NCBI GenBank assembly: GCA_013361525.1
Contig: JABFXY010000145.1
Location: 37,838-101,837 of the forward strand
Direction: 5' to 3'
DNA length: 64,000 nt
Source: Polyangiaceae bacterium
Lineage (GTDB): Bacteria > Myxococcota_A > Polyangia > Polyangiales > Polyangiaceae
Shown in pieces: positions 50,201 through 59,350 of the stretch. The position numbers and the translations under genes are program-made. The notes below the pieces were generated by a model, which was not told the origin of the DNA, searched no databases, and saw only the letters and a program-made list of their open reading frames with translations. Each line of letters starts with the position of its first letter. Position 1 is the first letter of the stretch.

Positions 50201-52916
50201 ATCCCCGTGGAAGAACGCAGAAGCACTCGTGACCGTCGAGCGCGCAGGCATCTTCGAGAAGCGCCGCGTGAAGCTCGCCGGCGCGGCGCCGAGCGTCGAC
50301 GTCACGATCACCGAAGACATGCGCCCGAACGCGTTCGTCTCGGTCCTCGTCCTCAAAGGCCGAACCAAGAAGGCGCCGACCGGTGACAAGCCGGACGTCG
50401 GCGCGCCCGATTTCCTGCACGGTCAGACGAACCTCCTCGTCGACCCCGCGTCCAAGAAGCTCCGCGTCGACGTGAGGCCCGCTCGGACCGAGCTGCGCCC
50501 CGGCGACGAGGCGGAGGTCGCGTTCAAGGTGACGGATCCCAAGGGCGCGGGCGTGAAGACCGAGCTCACGGTGTTCGCCGCCGACGAAGGTGTTCTCTCG
50601 CTCGTCGACTACACGCTTCCCAACCCGCTCGACACGTTCGGTGCACCCCGTGCGCTCCGCGTCGCGACGCTCGAGAGCCGCGAGCGCCTCGCGGGCATGT
50701 TCGATCCGCTCTCGGGCCTCGGCCTCGACAAAGGCCTCGAAGGTGGCGGCGGTGACGCGCCCGGCCAGACGGGTGTGCGCGGCGACTTCCGCGCGAGCGC
50801 CTACTTCAACGCGGCCGTCGTCACGAACGACAGCGGCGAAGCGACGGTGAAATTCAAGCTTCCCGACGGGCTCACGACGTACCGGGTCATGGCGGTCGCG
50901 ACATCGGAGACCGACCGTTTCGGCGCCGGCGAGTCACACATCACGACCAGCCGCGTGCTCATGGCGCGACCGGCGCTGCCGCGGTTCCTGCGCGCAGGGG
51001 ACGCGTTCGAGGCTTCGATCATCGTCTCGTCCAAGGCCTCGACGACCCAGGAGGTCGACGTCGTCGCGAACCTGACCGGTGTCGTCGTGAAGGGCGACGC
51101 GAAGAGGCGCGTGGTCGTCGAGCCGGGCAAGAGCGTCGAGGTTCGATTCCCTGTCGACGCACCCAAGGTCGGCCTCGCCTCGTTCTTGTTCAGCGTGACC
51201 AGCGGCAGCGAAAAGGACGCGGTTCGCGTCGAGCGCAAGGTGCAGATCCCGCTCTCGCTCGAGTCGGTCGCCATCTACGGCAGCACCGAGGCCGCAGCAG
51301 CCGAGAAGCTCGGCGATCTGTCCCAGATCCGCGACGACGCCGGGGAGCTCACGATGACGACCGCGTCGACTGCGCTGGTGGGGCTCGACGCAGGCTCTTC
51401 GCAGCTCCTCGAGTACCCGTACGGCTGCACGGAGCAGCTCACGAGCAAGCTGGTGCCGCTGGTTGCGATGAAGGATCTCGCGAAAGACTTCCACCTCACG
51501 ATGCCGGCGAACACCGACGACGTCGCCCAGAAGACGATCGCGAAGATCCTCACGCACCAACGCTACGACGGATCGTTCGGCTTCTGGCCGGACTCGCCGG
51601 AGCCGAGCGCATGGGCCACGACCTACGCGCTTTGGGGCCTCAACGAAGCGAAGCGCAAGGGCTACGAGGTGCCACAGGCCGCGCTCGAGCGGGCCGCGCA
51701 ATATCTCCACCAGTCCTTCGACGGCGAGACGGAAGGCTTCCGTGAGAACGTCGGACCGTTCGCGCTCTACGTCCTCGCCGAGATGGGCAAGCCCGATCCG
51801 GGGCGCGCGACGAAGCTGTTCGAGGACCGCGCGAAGCTGCCGCTCTACTCGAAGGCGATGCTCACGAGCGCGATGGTCATCGGCAAGAGCGACCCCGGCT
51901 CGATCGAACAGCTCGTGAAGGACCTCGAGTCGTCGGTCCGCCTCGACGGCAATCTCGCGCGCACGGCCGAAAACCTCGGTAGCGACTACGCCGTCTACCT
52001 CGACTCGGAGACGCGGACGACCGCGCTCGTCCTGCGCGCGCTCCTTCACGCGAAACCTCAGCACCCGCTCGCTTCGAAGCTCGCGATGGGCATCCTCGCC
52101 GACCGTGACGGTGGCCTCTTCCGCTCCACGCAAGAAGGCGCATGGGCGCTCCTCGCGCTGGGCGAATATCGCAAGGCACAAGAGGCGGCAGAGCCCAACT
52201 ACAACGCGCAGATCTTCTTCGGCGACGCCTTGGTCTCGGAACAGGCGTTCCAAGGTCGAAGCCTCGTGCCGCAGGTGAAGACGTTCGCGACCAAAGATCT
52301 CAAAGGGAAGGGCGGCAACGTCGTGTCGTTCCAGGTCGACGGAAGCGGCAAGCTCTTCTACGAGGCGCGCCTTCGCTACGCCAGAAAGACGCTCCCGACC
52401 GACGTCATCGATCGCGGTTTCTACGTCGAACGCCGCCTCCGCAAGGTGAAGGCTTCGGACCTCGACGAGGCGCTCGCCACCGTTCCCGAATCGACGCTGA
52501 CGGCGTTCCAGGGCGGCGATCTGGTCCTCGCGGACATCCTCGTCGTGTCACCCAAGCCGCGGCGCTTCGTGGCCATCGATTCACCGCTTCCGGCAGGCTT
52601 CGAGGCGGTGGACACACGGCTCGCCACGACCTCCGACCGGCTCCGCGGCGTCGACGCCGTTCGCCCGGAGTTCGACGAAGGCGACGAGGCGATGGAGCGC
52701 GCGGAATACGCGACCTACTACACGCGTGAGGTGCGCGACGACCGGGTGCTGTTCTTCGTCGACTCCATGCCGGCGGGGGTGTTCCGCTATCGGTATCTCG
52801 CGCGCGCCACCGCGATGGGTTCGTTCGTGGCGCCACCGACGAAGGCCGAAGAGATGTACGCACCGGAAGTGTTCGGACGAACGGACGCGACGACGATCAA
52901 GGTCGAGGCGAGGTGA
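47259..52916 (+). CDS. Bacterial alpha-2-macroglobulin lipoprotein
   Basis: 1885 residues from the ATG at 47259. The signal ends at a lipobox (LTLIVVAIAC), so it is a periplasmic lipoprotein. Macroglobulin and beta-sandwich domains fill the first 1300 residues, and the thioester motif CTEQ is at residues 1390-1393 (YPYGCTEQLTSKLVPL). The thioester-bearing helical domain follows to about residue 1640, then a C-terminal receptor-like domain. Bacterial A2Ms trap attacking proteases in the periplasm. They are usually paired with pbpC, which lies directly downstream here with two bases between the genes. E. coli YfhM is the best known comparison (about 1650 residues). Confidence 0.95.
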   Translation: MRASRSVRPHRPSRALAAIPLTLIVVAIACLPGPRVPQVEPGGTLGLKALPGSSEDTGPLKIVFASPKGKLRGPSEITVLFNKPMREVELAGKEAPFPAVVDPPIAGTWQWAGTRAASFIPAREGGGGSFRLPSATKYTVTIPKGTKSLDGDTLTEEFRFEFETERPHVVSTSPYADANGLRPESTFTLFFDQPIDEGLLGKHVSMSAGGKMVPVRLTRPEPDNDKRFLVTPTQPLPTASTITLDVKAGLKGKEGPLAQAEAQSFKFETYGPLVVEELRCASHRADHKCDAPDGVRLRLSNPVTIKQLKKVVSIDPPVKLRWPSWMSDDDQYDSIDLNGAFLPGKSYTIHVKTPLKDVYGQSLATAADKPIQFGDLDPIARIGVTDGVLEANAKREVTVGHINASDLDVGLMKLDEDTILAMEDEKLAFGELVKRAGFSSTHVAQGRRNVLERHKVSLDTVLGPKGRGPFVITAAYTSNKSVRSERRVAQLTDLAISAKVSKLGTVVLVTHLGDATPVADADVKIRRPGKVAVTKKTDAQGFASFDTEFVPNFDDENAVIFVRKDGDFAFKSVSDNLMGDAFQPGDDGPIGYMFDDRGIYRPGEVAHMKGILRDPIATGTKTPSAGTPITVTVDGPDGEKVSTLGTATTKFGTFTVDVKVPVTGRLGTYWVRAMRGGDAIAEETLEVAEFRPAEFKVGVESDKGSYVRGDTAKWIGRGDYLYGAPMFGSKAELSVTRSFAWFSPPDTAEFTVNDGDYQRDVPNAAQRRYEITSSDVELDASGTATTSAKLDMPGMTGPERVRTVLDVTDVSRQQVSGTTTAIVHPAEHYVGIKLDRTFVEAKTKLSPTFIAVKPSGDRVAGAPLKVAFIKRTWATAKQGSGGTSATTVSTAVDTVVGSCALTSGKTPVGCDFTPQDAGRFIVRVTSEDARKNPVASSMDVYVTGESGDALSAFREDDEPSIELVADRETYQVGDKAKILVKSPWKNAEALVTVERAGIFEKRRVKLAGAAPSVDVTITEDMRPNAFVSVLVLKGRTKKAPTGDKPDVGAPDFLHGQTNLLVDPASKKLRVDVRPARTELRPGDEAEVAFKVTDPKGAGVKTELTVFAADEGVLSLVDYTLPNPLDTFGAPRALRVATLESRERLAGMFDPLSGLGLDKGLEGGGGDAPGQTGVRGDFRASAYFNAAVVTNDSGEATVKFKLPDGLTTYRVMAVATSETDRFGAGESHITTSRVLMARPALPRFLRAGDAFEASIIVSSKASTTQEVDVVANLTGVVVKGDAKRRVVVEPGKSVEVRFPVDAPKVGLASFLFSVTSGSEKDAVRVERKVQIPLSLESVAIYGSTEAAAAEKLGDLSQIRDDAGELTMTTASTALVGLDAGSSQLLEYPYGCTEQLTSKLVPLVAMKDLAKDFHLTMPANTDDVAQKTIAKILTHQRYDGSFGFWPDSPEPSAWATTYALWGLNEAKRKGYEVPQAALERAAQYLHQSFDGETEGFRENVGPFALYVLAEMGKPDPGRATKLFEDRAKLPLYSKAMLTSAMVIGKSDPGSIEQLVKDLESSVRLDGNLARTAENLGSDYAVYLDSETRTTALVLRALLHAKPQHPLASKLAMGILADRDGGLFRSTQEGAWALLALGEYRKAQEAAEPNYNAQIFFGDALVSEQAFQGRSLVPQVKTFATKDLKGKGGNVVSFQVDGSGKLFYEARLRYARKTLPTDVIDRGFYVERRLRKVKASDLDEALATVPESTLTAFQGGDLVLADILVVSPKPRRFVAIDSPLPAGFEAVDTRLATTSDRLRGVDAVRPEFDEGDEAMERAEYATYYTREVRDDRVLFFVDSMPAGVFRYRYLARATAMGSFVAPPTKAEEMYAPEVFGRTDATTIKVEAR

Positions 52917-52917
52917 G

Positions 52918-55302
52918 GTGAGCCGAAGCCTCGCCGTGCTCGCCTTCCTGCTCACGGCGCCGATCTGTGCGCTCGCCGGCCTCGCCGCGCGAACACCGAT
53001 CCCCGCCGAGCTCGAAGGCGGGCCGGCGAGTGCGGACGACCGCAACAGCGTCACCATCACGGATCGTACGGGCACCGTCCTCGCCGAGCTTCGCGACGAG
53101 GACGGCATGCGCCAGCGCAGCCTCTCCCTCGACGAAATCGGAGAGCCTGCGCAAAAGGCAATCCTCGCAGCGGAAGACGCTCGCTTCTACGATCACCCCG
53201 GGATCGATCCGCTCGCGATGGGACGGGCGCTCGTCACGTCCGCGCTGGAAGGCAGGGTCGTCTCCGGCGCGTCGACGCTCACGCAACAGCTGGCTCGCAC
53301 CATGCTTCGGGCTCCGCGGACGGTGCGCGCGAAGGTAGACGTGATGGCGCTCGCGTTGAGGCTCGAGGCGACCTACCCGAAAAAACGCATCCTCGAGGAG
53401 TACCTGAACCGGGTCGAGTTCGGTCCCAACGTGCGCGGCGTGGAGGCCGCGTCTCAGCTCTACTTCGGAAAGCCGGCTCGTGAGCTGTCCCTCGCCGAGG
53501 CCGCCGCGCTCGCGAGCATTCCGCGAGGTCCCGCGGTGTACGATCCGCTGAAACACCCGGACAATCTCCGCGCACGGCGCGATCGCGTGCTCGAGCGCAT
53601 GGCCGACCACCGTCTCGCGACGCCCGACGAGGTTCAGCGCGCCAAAGGAGAGCCGATCGTCGCGATGTCGCGAGCACGATCGGGGAGCGCGCCCCACTTC
53701 ATCGAGGCCCTGCGCGCCGGATCGCTCGACCCTTGCGGCGAAATGGCTCCGATCCCGGCCGGCGCAGCGCGCGTGAAGACCACCCTCATCGCCGATCTCC
53801 AACGGGAGATCGAGCAGGCGGCGCGGGCGACGATCCGCGAGCTCGAGGCGAAGTCCGCCAGCGCGGCGTCGATCATCGTGCTCGACAACGCGTCTGGGGA
53901 CGTCCTCGCCTACGTCGGGTCCCCGGACGCAAGCGACGAGGCTCGGCTCGGAGCAAACGACGGTTGCCGCGCGAAACGCCAGCCAGGCTCGACGCTCAAG
54001 CCGCTCGTCTACGAGCTCGCGATGGAGGAGCTCCAGATGACGCCGGCAACGATGCTGCCCGATGTAGAGCTGTCCTTCACGACGGCCGAGGGCGACTCGT
54101 TTCGCCCGAAGAACTACGACCAACAGTTCCACGGCCCGGTGCTGTTTCGACAGGCGCTCGGCAACTCTTTCAACGTGCCCGCCGTGTGGCTCACCGAACG
54201 GCTCGGCCCGACGACCGTGCTCGATCGCCTGCATACCGCGGGGTTCTGCTCGCTCACCGAGCCTGCGAGCCACTACGGCGTCGCGCTCGCGCTCGGCGAC
54301 GGCGAGGTCACGCTCGTGGAGCTCGCGGTCGCCTACGCCACGCTCGCGCGTGAAGGGTTGCTCGTTCGTCCTCGCGCCACGCTCGCGATCGAGCTCGCCG
54401 ACGGCACTACCATCACGACGCCACCGGCGAAGAGCCGCACCGTGATGGACGCGGAAGCGACGACGTTCATCACCGACGTCCTCAAAGATCGCCGTGCGCG
54501 TCTCGCGTCGTTCGGCGAGGCGACGGTGTTCGACTTGCCGTTCGACGTCGCAGCGAAAACCGGCACCAGCAAAGGATTTCGCGACAACTGGGCCGTCGGC
54601 TACACCCACGGCTTCACGGTCGCCGTGTGGGTCGGCAACTTCGACGGCTCACCGATGAAGGACGTGTCCGGCATCACGGGCGCGGGTCCTCTGTTCCGGC
54701 GGGCGATGTTGGCGACGTCGCGCTTCGTCGCGCCCGGCTCGTTCGAGGAGGTCGACGCCGAGCGCGTCGCGATCTGTCCACTGTCGGGGAAGCGCGCCGG
54801 CCCGAGCTGCCCGCACAAGCGCACCGAGATCCTGCCGCGCGAGACCAAGCTCGCGTCTTGCGATACCCACGTCGCGGTGCGCATCGACACCACGACCGGT
54901 GAACGCGCGGGTCCCATGTGCACGGCCGACGTGGAGGAGCGCGTCTTCGAGCACTTTCCGCCGCTGATCATGCCGTGGGCGCGCGCGGCCGGCCGCGAGC
55001 TTCCCCCCGCGACATACTCGAAGCGCTGCCCCGGACCTCCAGGCGACGCCAACGGTGAGCTCCGGGTCCTGTATCCGGAAGACGGCGCACGCTTTTATTT
55101 GCAGCAGGGCCAAGCCTCGCACCTGCGCGCGAGCGCGACCTTCCCGGTCGGGGCAACCTCGCCGTCGCTCGTGCTCGACGGTGTTCCGCTCGCCATGGAT
55201 GCGGACGGGACCGCACTCCTCACCCTCACGGCGGGGCACCATGTCCTCGTCGCGAAGGACACGGCGAGGCAGAGCGAGGTCGTCTCGTTCGACGTGGAGT
55301 GA
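52918..55302 (+). CDS. pbpC: Penicillin-binding protein 1C
   Basis: 794 residues from a GTG one base after the alpha-2-macroglobulin stop codon. A signal-anchor (VLAFLLTAPICALAGLA) leads to the GT51 glycosyltransferase domain (AAEDARFYDHPGIDPLAM, ASTLTQQLAR, EYLNRVEFG) and a transpeptidase domain with S358-TLK361, GNSFN and K547-TG. The C-terminal BiPBP_C-type domain closes the protein. PbpC repairs cell wall damaged by protease-armed attack in the model linking it with A2M. Four cysteines near residues 620-660 (CPLSGKRAGPSCPHK, CDTH, CTADV) may pair. The DUF1501 gene converges on it. Confidence 0.95.
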   Translation: MSRSLAVLAFLLTAPICALAGLAARTPIPAELEGGPASADDRNSVTITDRTGTVLAELRDEDGMRQRSLSLDEIGEPAQKAILAAEDARFYDHPGIDPLAMGRALVTSALEGRVVSGASTLTQQLARTMLRAPRTVRAKVDVMALALRLEATYPKKRILEEYLNRVEFGPNVRGVEAASQLYFGKPARELSLAEAAALASIPRGPAVYDPLKHPDNLRARRDRVLERMADHRLATPDEVQRAKGEPIVAMSRARSGSAPHFIEALRAGSLDPCGEMAPIPAGAARVKTTLIADLQREIEQAARATIRELEAKSASAASIIVLDNASGDVLAYVGSPDASDEARLGANDGCRAKRQPGSTLKPLVYELAMEELQMTPATMLPDVELSFTTAEGDSFRPKNYDQQFHGPVLFRQALGNSFNVPAVWLTERLGPTTVLDRLHTAGFCSLTEPASHYGVALALGDGEVTLVELAVAYATLAREGLLVRPRATLAIELADGTTITTPPAKSRTVMDAEATTFITDVLKDRRARLASFGEATVFDLPFDVAAKTGTSKGFRDNWAVGYTHGFTVAVWVGNFDGSPMKDVSGITGAGPLFRRAMLATSRFVAPGSFEEVDAERVAICPLSGKRAGPSCPHKRTEILPRETKLASCDTHVAVRIDTTTGERAGPMCTADVEERVFEHFPPLIMPWARAAGRELPPATYSKRCPGPPGDANGELRVLYPEDGARFYLQQGQASHLRASATFPVGATSPSLVLDGVPLAMDADGTALLTLTAGHHVLVAKDTARQSEVVSFDVE

Positions 55303-55365
55303 CAAAGAACGAAAGGCGACGATCCCGAACGGGACCGTCACCTTTTCGACCGGCGATACCGGCGA

Positions 55366-56721
55366 TCAGCTCAGCTCGATCAGATTCGCGAGCTCGTTCA
55401 CGTCCTGCGTGGTCGGCTGAGCGCGCGACGCATCCGAGTCCAGGACCCCGGCGAGGCGGCGCAGCGCGTTCTGCACGTGGCCGGCCTTGATGGTCAGGCC
55501 CGAGCCCTCTTGGACGACGCCCGTGTCGGGGTTCACTTCGAGCGACTCGTGGCGATCGTTGCTACCACCCTTTACGCCCGGCTTGATCGGCCTGCCGCCG
55601 ACGCCGCCGAGGAAGATGTTGCTCGTGATCGGCCAGTGGTCCTTGCCGTCGCCGTCGTTGTAACCGGGCGTGCGGCCGAAGTCGCTGGTTAGGGAGAGGA
55701 GCGTCTTGTCGAGCATGCCCTGCTCCTCGAGGATCGCGAGGCCACGCGGCACGCCCGTCTCTGCGTTGAAGAGAGAGCCGAGCGAGTTCGCGACGTTCGT
55801 GTCCACGTCACCGTGGTGGTCCCAGCCGCGGTCGCTCGAGATGCTCACCGCGACGGCGAGACCCGCCCGATAAGCGGCCGACGCGAGCTGGATCCGACCG
55901 GCGATGCCGTCCTCGACTTCTTGCGGCAGGTATTCGACGAGACGCTTGAGCTCGTTCTGTCCGAGCCGCGAGAGGTAGAGCGTGTTCATCGCCGTGCGGA
56001 CCTTCGGCAGCTTCTGGGCGCCCATTTTGGCGTCGAAGCGAGCCTTGCGGGCCTTGGCGATCATGTCGACCTGCGCGTCGTTGAAGTACACCGCGTTCGG
56101 GTCGTCCGGGTCGGCGCGGTAGGGGAAGGCGAGGCGCTTGATGACGTCGATGTCACCGAGACGCGTCACCGACGTGAGCCCTCCCGTCCCGATGTAGCCG
56201 CCGAACCCGACGAAGCCCATCGGCGCCGTCGGCATCAGCGCCGCGGCCGCGACCGCGCCGAATGCTGCGGTGTTCTCGTTCGAGTTGCCGGTCACCGAGA
56301 GACGCGCGCCGACGTCGTGGCTGTTCGTCTCGTAGTCGATGCCGTTGATGACGAGCATTCGAGCTGCGTGGTCGAGGAAGAACTGCTCCATCGCGAGGGC
56401 GCCGGCGAGCGCGTTCGGGTCGCCGACGACGCGCGGGCTCTCCGAAAGCGCCGCGTACCGGATGCCCGCGGTCTCACGGATGTTGGCCGTGAGGTAGCGG
56501 TTCATCGCGTCGGTCGGTGCGTCCGCCTCGGCCTCCGCCTGGCTCGCGCAACCCTTCGGGTCGCAGATGCTGGTGACGTCCCAGCCACCCATTTGCGCGA
56601 TGTTGATGAAGAACGTGCCTGTGTACTCCTCCGCCTTGGCTTCGCGACCCGACAGCGTCGAGCCCGCGACCACGGAGAGGCCGGTCATGCTGCACAGCTT
56701 GATGAAGTCTCTGCGTTCCAT
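55366..56721 (-). CDS. DUF1501 protein with Tat signal
   Basis: 451 residues. It begins ERRDFIKLCSMTGLSVVAGST, a twin-arginine export signal. The DUF1501 pattern, alkaline-phosphatase-like in fold, is clear: RTPGYNDGDGKDHWPITSNIFLGG and GNSNENTAAFG. Proteins of this type are Tat-secreted and encoded beside a cytochrome-like DUF1549/1585/1588 partner in planctomycetes and myxobacteria; neither protein's substrate is established. Here the upstream gene on the same strand is that partner, with 15 bases between them. The cell location is periplasmic. Confidence 0.88.
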   Translation of the reverse strand: MERRDFIKLCSMTGLSVVAGSTLSGREAKAEEYTGTFFINIAQMGGWDVTSICDPKGCASQAEAEADAPTDAMNRYLTANIRETAGIRYAALSESPRVVGDPNALAGALAMEQFFLDHAARMLVINGIDYETNSHDVGARLSVTGNSNENTAAFGAVAAAALMPTAPMGFVGFGGYIGTGGLTSVTRLGDIDVIKRLAFPYRADPDDPNAVYFNDAQVDMIAKARKARFDAKMGAQKLPKVRTAMNTLYLSRLGQNELKRLVEYLPQEVEDGIAGRIQLASAAYRAGLAVAVSISSDRGWDHHGDVDTNVANSLGSLFNAETGVPRGLAILEEQGMLDKTLLSLTSDFGRTPGYNDGDGKDHWPITSNIFLGGVGGRPIKPGVKGGSNDRHESLEVNPDTGVVQEGSGLTIKAGHVQNALRRLAGVLDSDASRAQPTTQDVNELANLIELS

Positions 56722-56736
56722 GGCTGGTCGTTCCTC

Positions 56737-59106
56737 TCACTCGTACAGGAAGGAGTAGTCCGTAAGCATGTAGGCGAGGACCGCGGACCACGCGCGACCC
56801 GTGTAGAACTCGTCGCCTTCGATTCGCTGCTCGTCGGGGATCCACTCGCCCGTCACGTAGTTGCGCTCCGACACGCACGCCCACGGGAAGCCCCAGCCGC
56901 CTTCGGTGGGCAGGACGTTGGTCTTGCCCTCCTTCCAGACGTCGACGAAGAGCTGGTAGGTCCGCTCGATCTCCGGGTCGTTGATGTCGAGCTTCTCGCC
57001 GAGGAGCTGCTGGTGGAGGTATTGGATGTCGGTCTTGATGACCTCGATCGCGCCGGGGACGTCGCGGTAGTTCGCGTCTTGCGGCTCGTCGATCATCTCG
57101 ACGTTCTTCAGGAAGCGACGCTGGTCGATCGGGATCGAGAACTCCGCGTTCACGAGCCGGCAGCCCGCTTCGAGACCCATGCGCTCCGCGACGTTCGACA
57201 TGATGCCGCTCGGCGAGGTGATGCGGGTCGTCGTGTCGCGCGAATCGATGCCGCCGAAGAGGATCTTGTAGTCGCTCTGGAGGAAGGGCCGCTCCTGCCA
57301 CTCGCGATCCCACGTCCAGCGAACACCGAGCACGTTCTCGATCTTGCGGTTGAGCTGCTCGGGCGTGAGCAGGTGCGCCGAGCCGACCGCCGTGAGGTGG
57401 TCGATCTGCGCCGGATCGATGTTCGTCGCCGTGTTGATCGAGCGGAAGTAGGGGCTCATGACGAGCTCCTTCATCAGCGACTTGAAGTTGTAGCCACCCT
57501 CGCGGAAGTTATGGGCGATCTTGCTGAACGTGTAGTACTGCCCGAGGAACGCCGTCAGATCTTGATCGAAGTTCTCCGTGCCCTTCTGCGGCGGTGACAG
57601 CGGCTCGTTCCCGGTGAGGATGCGATACGCCATGAACGTCGCGCCGAACGCGAAGCCCGGGTCGTTCGCGATCTGCTGGCCGCCCCACTTCGTCGCCTTG
57701 TCGTATTGGCTCGCGGGCATGTCCTGACCGGCAAAACCGCTCTGGAACATGTCGAGGAACCAGTCCGCGTCGGGCCGGAAGTCGAACTGTGCGTCGTCGC
57801 CGTTTTGGAACGTCGGCTGGAAGTTTCGCCAGACCGAAGCGACCGGGTCGAGCGTGTAGTGGCACACCGTGCAGGTGTCGTTGTTCATCGTCGGGTTGTC
57901 GGCGAGAGAGTTCTCGTCGATCGCGATGGGACGCTCGGCGGCCTTGAGGATGTCGTTGCCCATGTAGACGTAGAGGATCTCGCGCGCGCGGTGGCGGTTG
58001 CGGTTCGTCTCCGTCGTCGGGTGGCGCTGCAGCCAGATCGGGTCGGTGAGGTTGCCGGCGTGCGGGAAGTCGCTGTCGTAACCGCCGAGGCGCGCCTTCA
58101 CGAACTCGTCCGGGTTCGCGTCGTTCTCGAACTCGACGTCGGTGATGTTGAACGCCTTCGCCGAGAACGGGTTCACGACGATGTAATCCGCCGTGACGAC
58201 GTTCGTGAACGGGATGTTGTTCTTGATCGTGTACGCGATGAGCTCGAGGCTCTGCTGCGCGACGCCGCGGGCCGTCCAGCCGCTGAGCTTGTTGTAGAGA
58301 TCGTCTTGGTCGCGCGCGCCGTACTTCTTCTGGAGCGCGACGTCGCTCACGTCGACCTCGTCGAACCAGCGCGGGTTGTAGTTCTCGCTTCCACCGATGA
58401 CGTCGAAGTCCTCGTTGCGGAGGTAGAAGTCCGTCAGGTAGACGTCGTTGTACTTCTCCTTCACGCGCTTCAAGAACGCGGGCTCGTCCATCAGCTGCTC
58501 GAGGAGCTGATCGACGGCGGCCCAATCGCCCTTCTCGACGGCCGCGATCTCTTCGTCGGTCGGCAGGCGCGCGGCGAGCGTGAGCGCTGCTTTGCGGAAC
58601 GTCTCCTGGGGGCCCGACATCTGGACACCGGCAAGGAACCGGGCCTCGGTGTTCGGGCAGCTCTCGCCGCCTTTGATGCGGTCGACGAGCGTGACGAGCT
58701 TCTGGTAGCGGGGGTCCTCTTCCGAGTCGAAGATCTTGCCGCCGCCGTGATCGAGCTCACCGAGCGGCTTCTGCAAGATGACGCTCTTGCCGTTCGCCTC
58801 GTACGACGCGATCTTCTTGATGGCTTCCATGTTGGTATCGAGGAAGCCCGCCTGTGACGGCGGCACCATCTTGAAGTCGCTCTTCTGGAAACCTTCGCCG
58901 CTGATGTGGCACGAGCCGCAGGTCTCCTTGATCTCCTCGAAGAAGAGCACCGCGAAGTACTCGTCGTTGGAGACGCAGGTGCTGCCCGTGATGCCGTCTT
59001 CGGTATCGCCTTGGCAGCCGGCGAAGCCGACGCCAAGAAGGGCGGTCGCCGCGAGCGCGCCTCCCATCAACAAATGCGCTTTCGCACGTTGCAATCGTCT
59101 CCGCAT
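56737..59106 (-). CDS. Large cytochrome c-like lipoprotein partner of DUF1501
   Basis: 789 residues from the ATG at 59106; an ATG at 59124 would add six residues. The signal ends with lipobox FAGC. Heme-binding CxxCH motifs occur twice: CGSCH (around residue 65) and CTVCH in TCTVCHYTLDPVASVWRNFQ (around residue 420). The segment TNRNRHRAREILYVYMG and the C-terminal region follow the pattern of the DUF1588/DUF1592-type proteins found in planctomycetes and myxobacteria. It should be a periplasmic electron-transfer or oxidase component. The FHA-sigma54 gene is divergent from it. Confidence 0.8.
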   Translation of the reverse strand: MRRRLQRAKAHLLMGGALAATALLGVGFAGCQGDTEDGITGSTCVSNDEYFAVLFFEEIKETCGSCHISGEGFQKSDFKMVPPSQAGFLDTNMEAIKKIASYEANGKSVILQKPLGELDHGGGKIFDSEEDPRYQKLVTLVDRIKGGESCPNTEARFLAGVQMSGPQETFRKAALTLAARLPTDEEIAAVEKGDWAAVDQLLEQLMDEPAFLKRVKEKYNDVYLTDFYLRNEDFDVIGGSENYNPRWFDEVDVSDVALQKKYGARDQDDLYNKLSGWTARGVAQQSLELIAYTIKNNIPFTNVVTADYIVVNPFSAKAFNITDVEFENDANPDEFVKARLGGYDSDFPHAGNLTDPIWLQRHPTTETNRNRHRAREILYVYMGNDILKAAERPIAIDENSLADNPTMNNDTCTVCHYTLDPVASVWRNFQPTFQNGDDAQFDFRPDADWFLDMFQSGFAGQDMPASQYDKATKWGGQQIANDPGFAFGATFMAYRILTGNEPLSPPQKGTENFDQDLTAFLGQYYTFSKIAHNFREGGYNFKSLMKELVMSPYFRSINTATNIDPAQIDHLTAVGSAHLLTPEQLNRKIENVLGVRWTWDREWQERPFLQSDYKILFGGIDSRDTTTRITSPSGIMSNVAERMGLEAGCRLVNAEFSIPIDQRRFLKNVEMIDEPQDANYRDVPGAIEVIKTDIQYLHQQLLGEKLDINDPEIERTYQLFVDVWKEGKTNVLPTEGGWGFPWACVSERNYVTGEWIPDEQRIEGDEFYTGRAWSAVLAYMLTDYSFLYE

Positions 59107-59350
59107 GGGGGCCTCGCAAGTCATGGTTCGCCGAGCGACATTGCAGATGTCGTGCCGCTCATGGACGACCCATCGAATCCGATTCCGAGCGGGATATCGA
59201 GGCCTTTGTCGCGCGATCTGGACGTGTTTCCCCTGGACGCGAGCACGTCCGGGGGACCGCGAGATGTCCTCTACGCGCGGAGTTTTTCGATGATCCGGAA
59301 CGTGCGAGCGACGCGTACGAGCGCCGACGCGTTGGTGTAAGAAGTCATTC
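59107..59350. other. Divergent promoter region between cytochrome and FHA-sigma54 genes
   Basis: 244 bases without a gene. It contains a seven-base inverted repeat, GGACGTG at 59220-59226 and CACGTCC at 59244-59250, 17 bases apart, which could be an operator. No sigma54 -24/-12 element was convincingly identified. Short leaders to both start codons. Confidence 0.45.
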
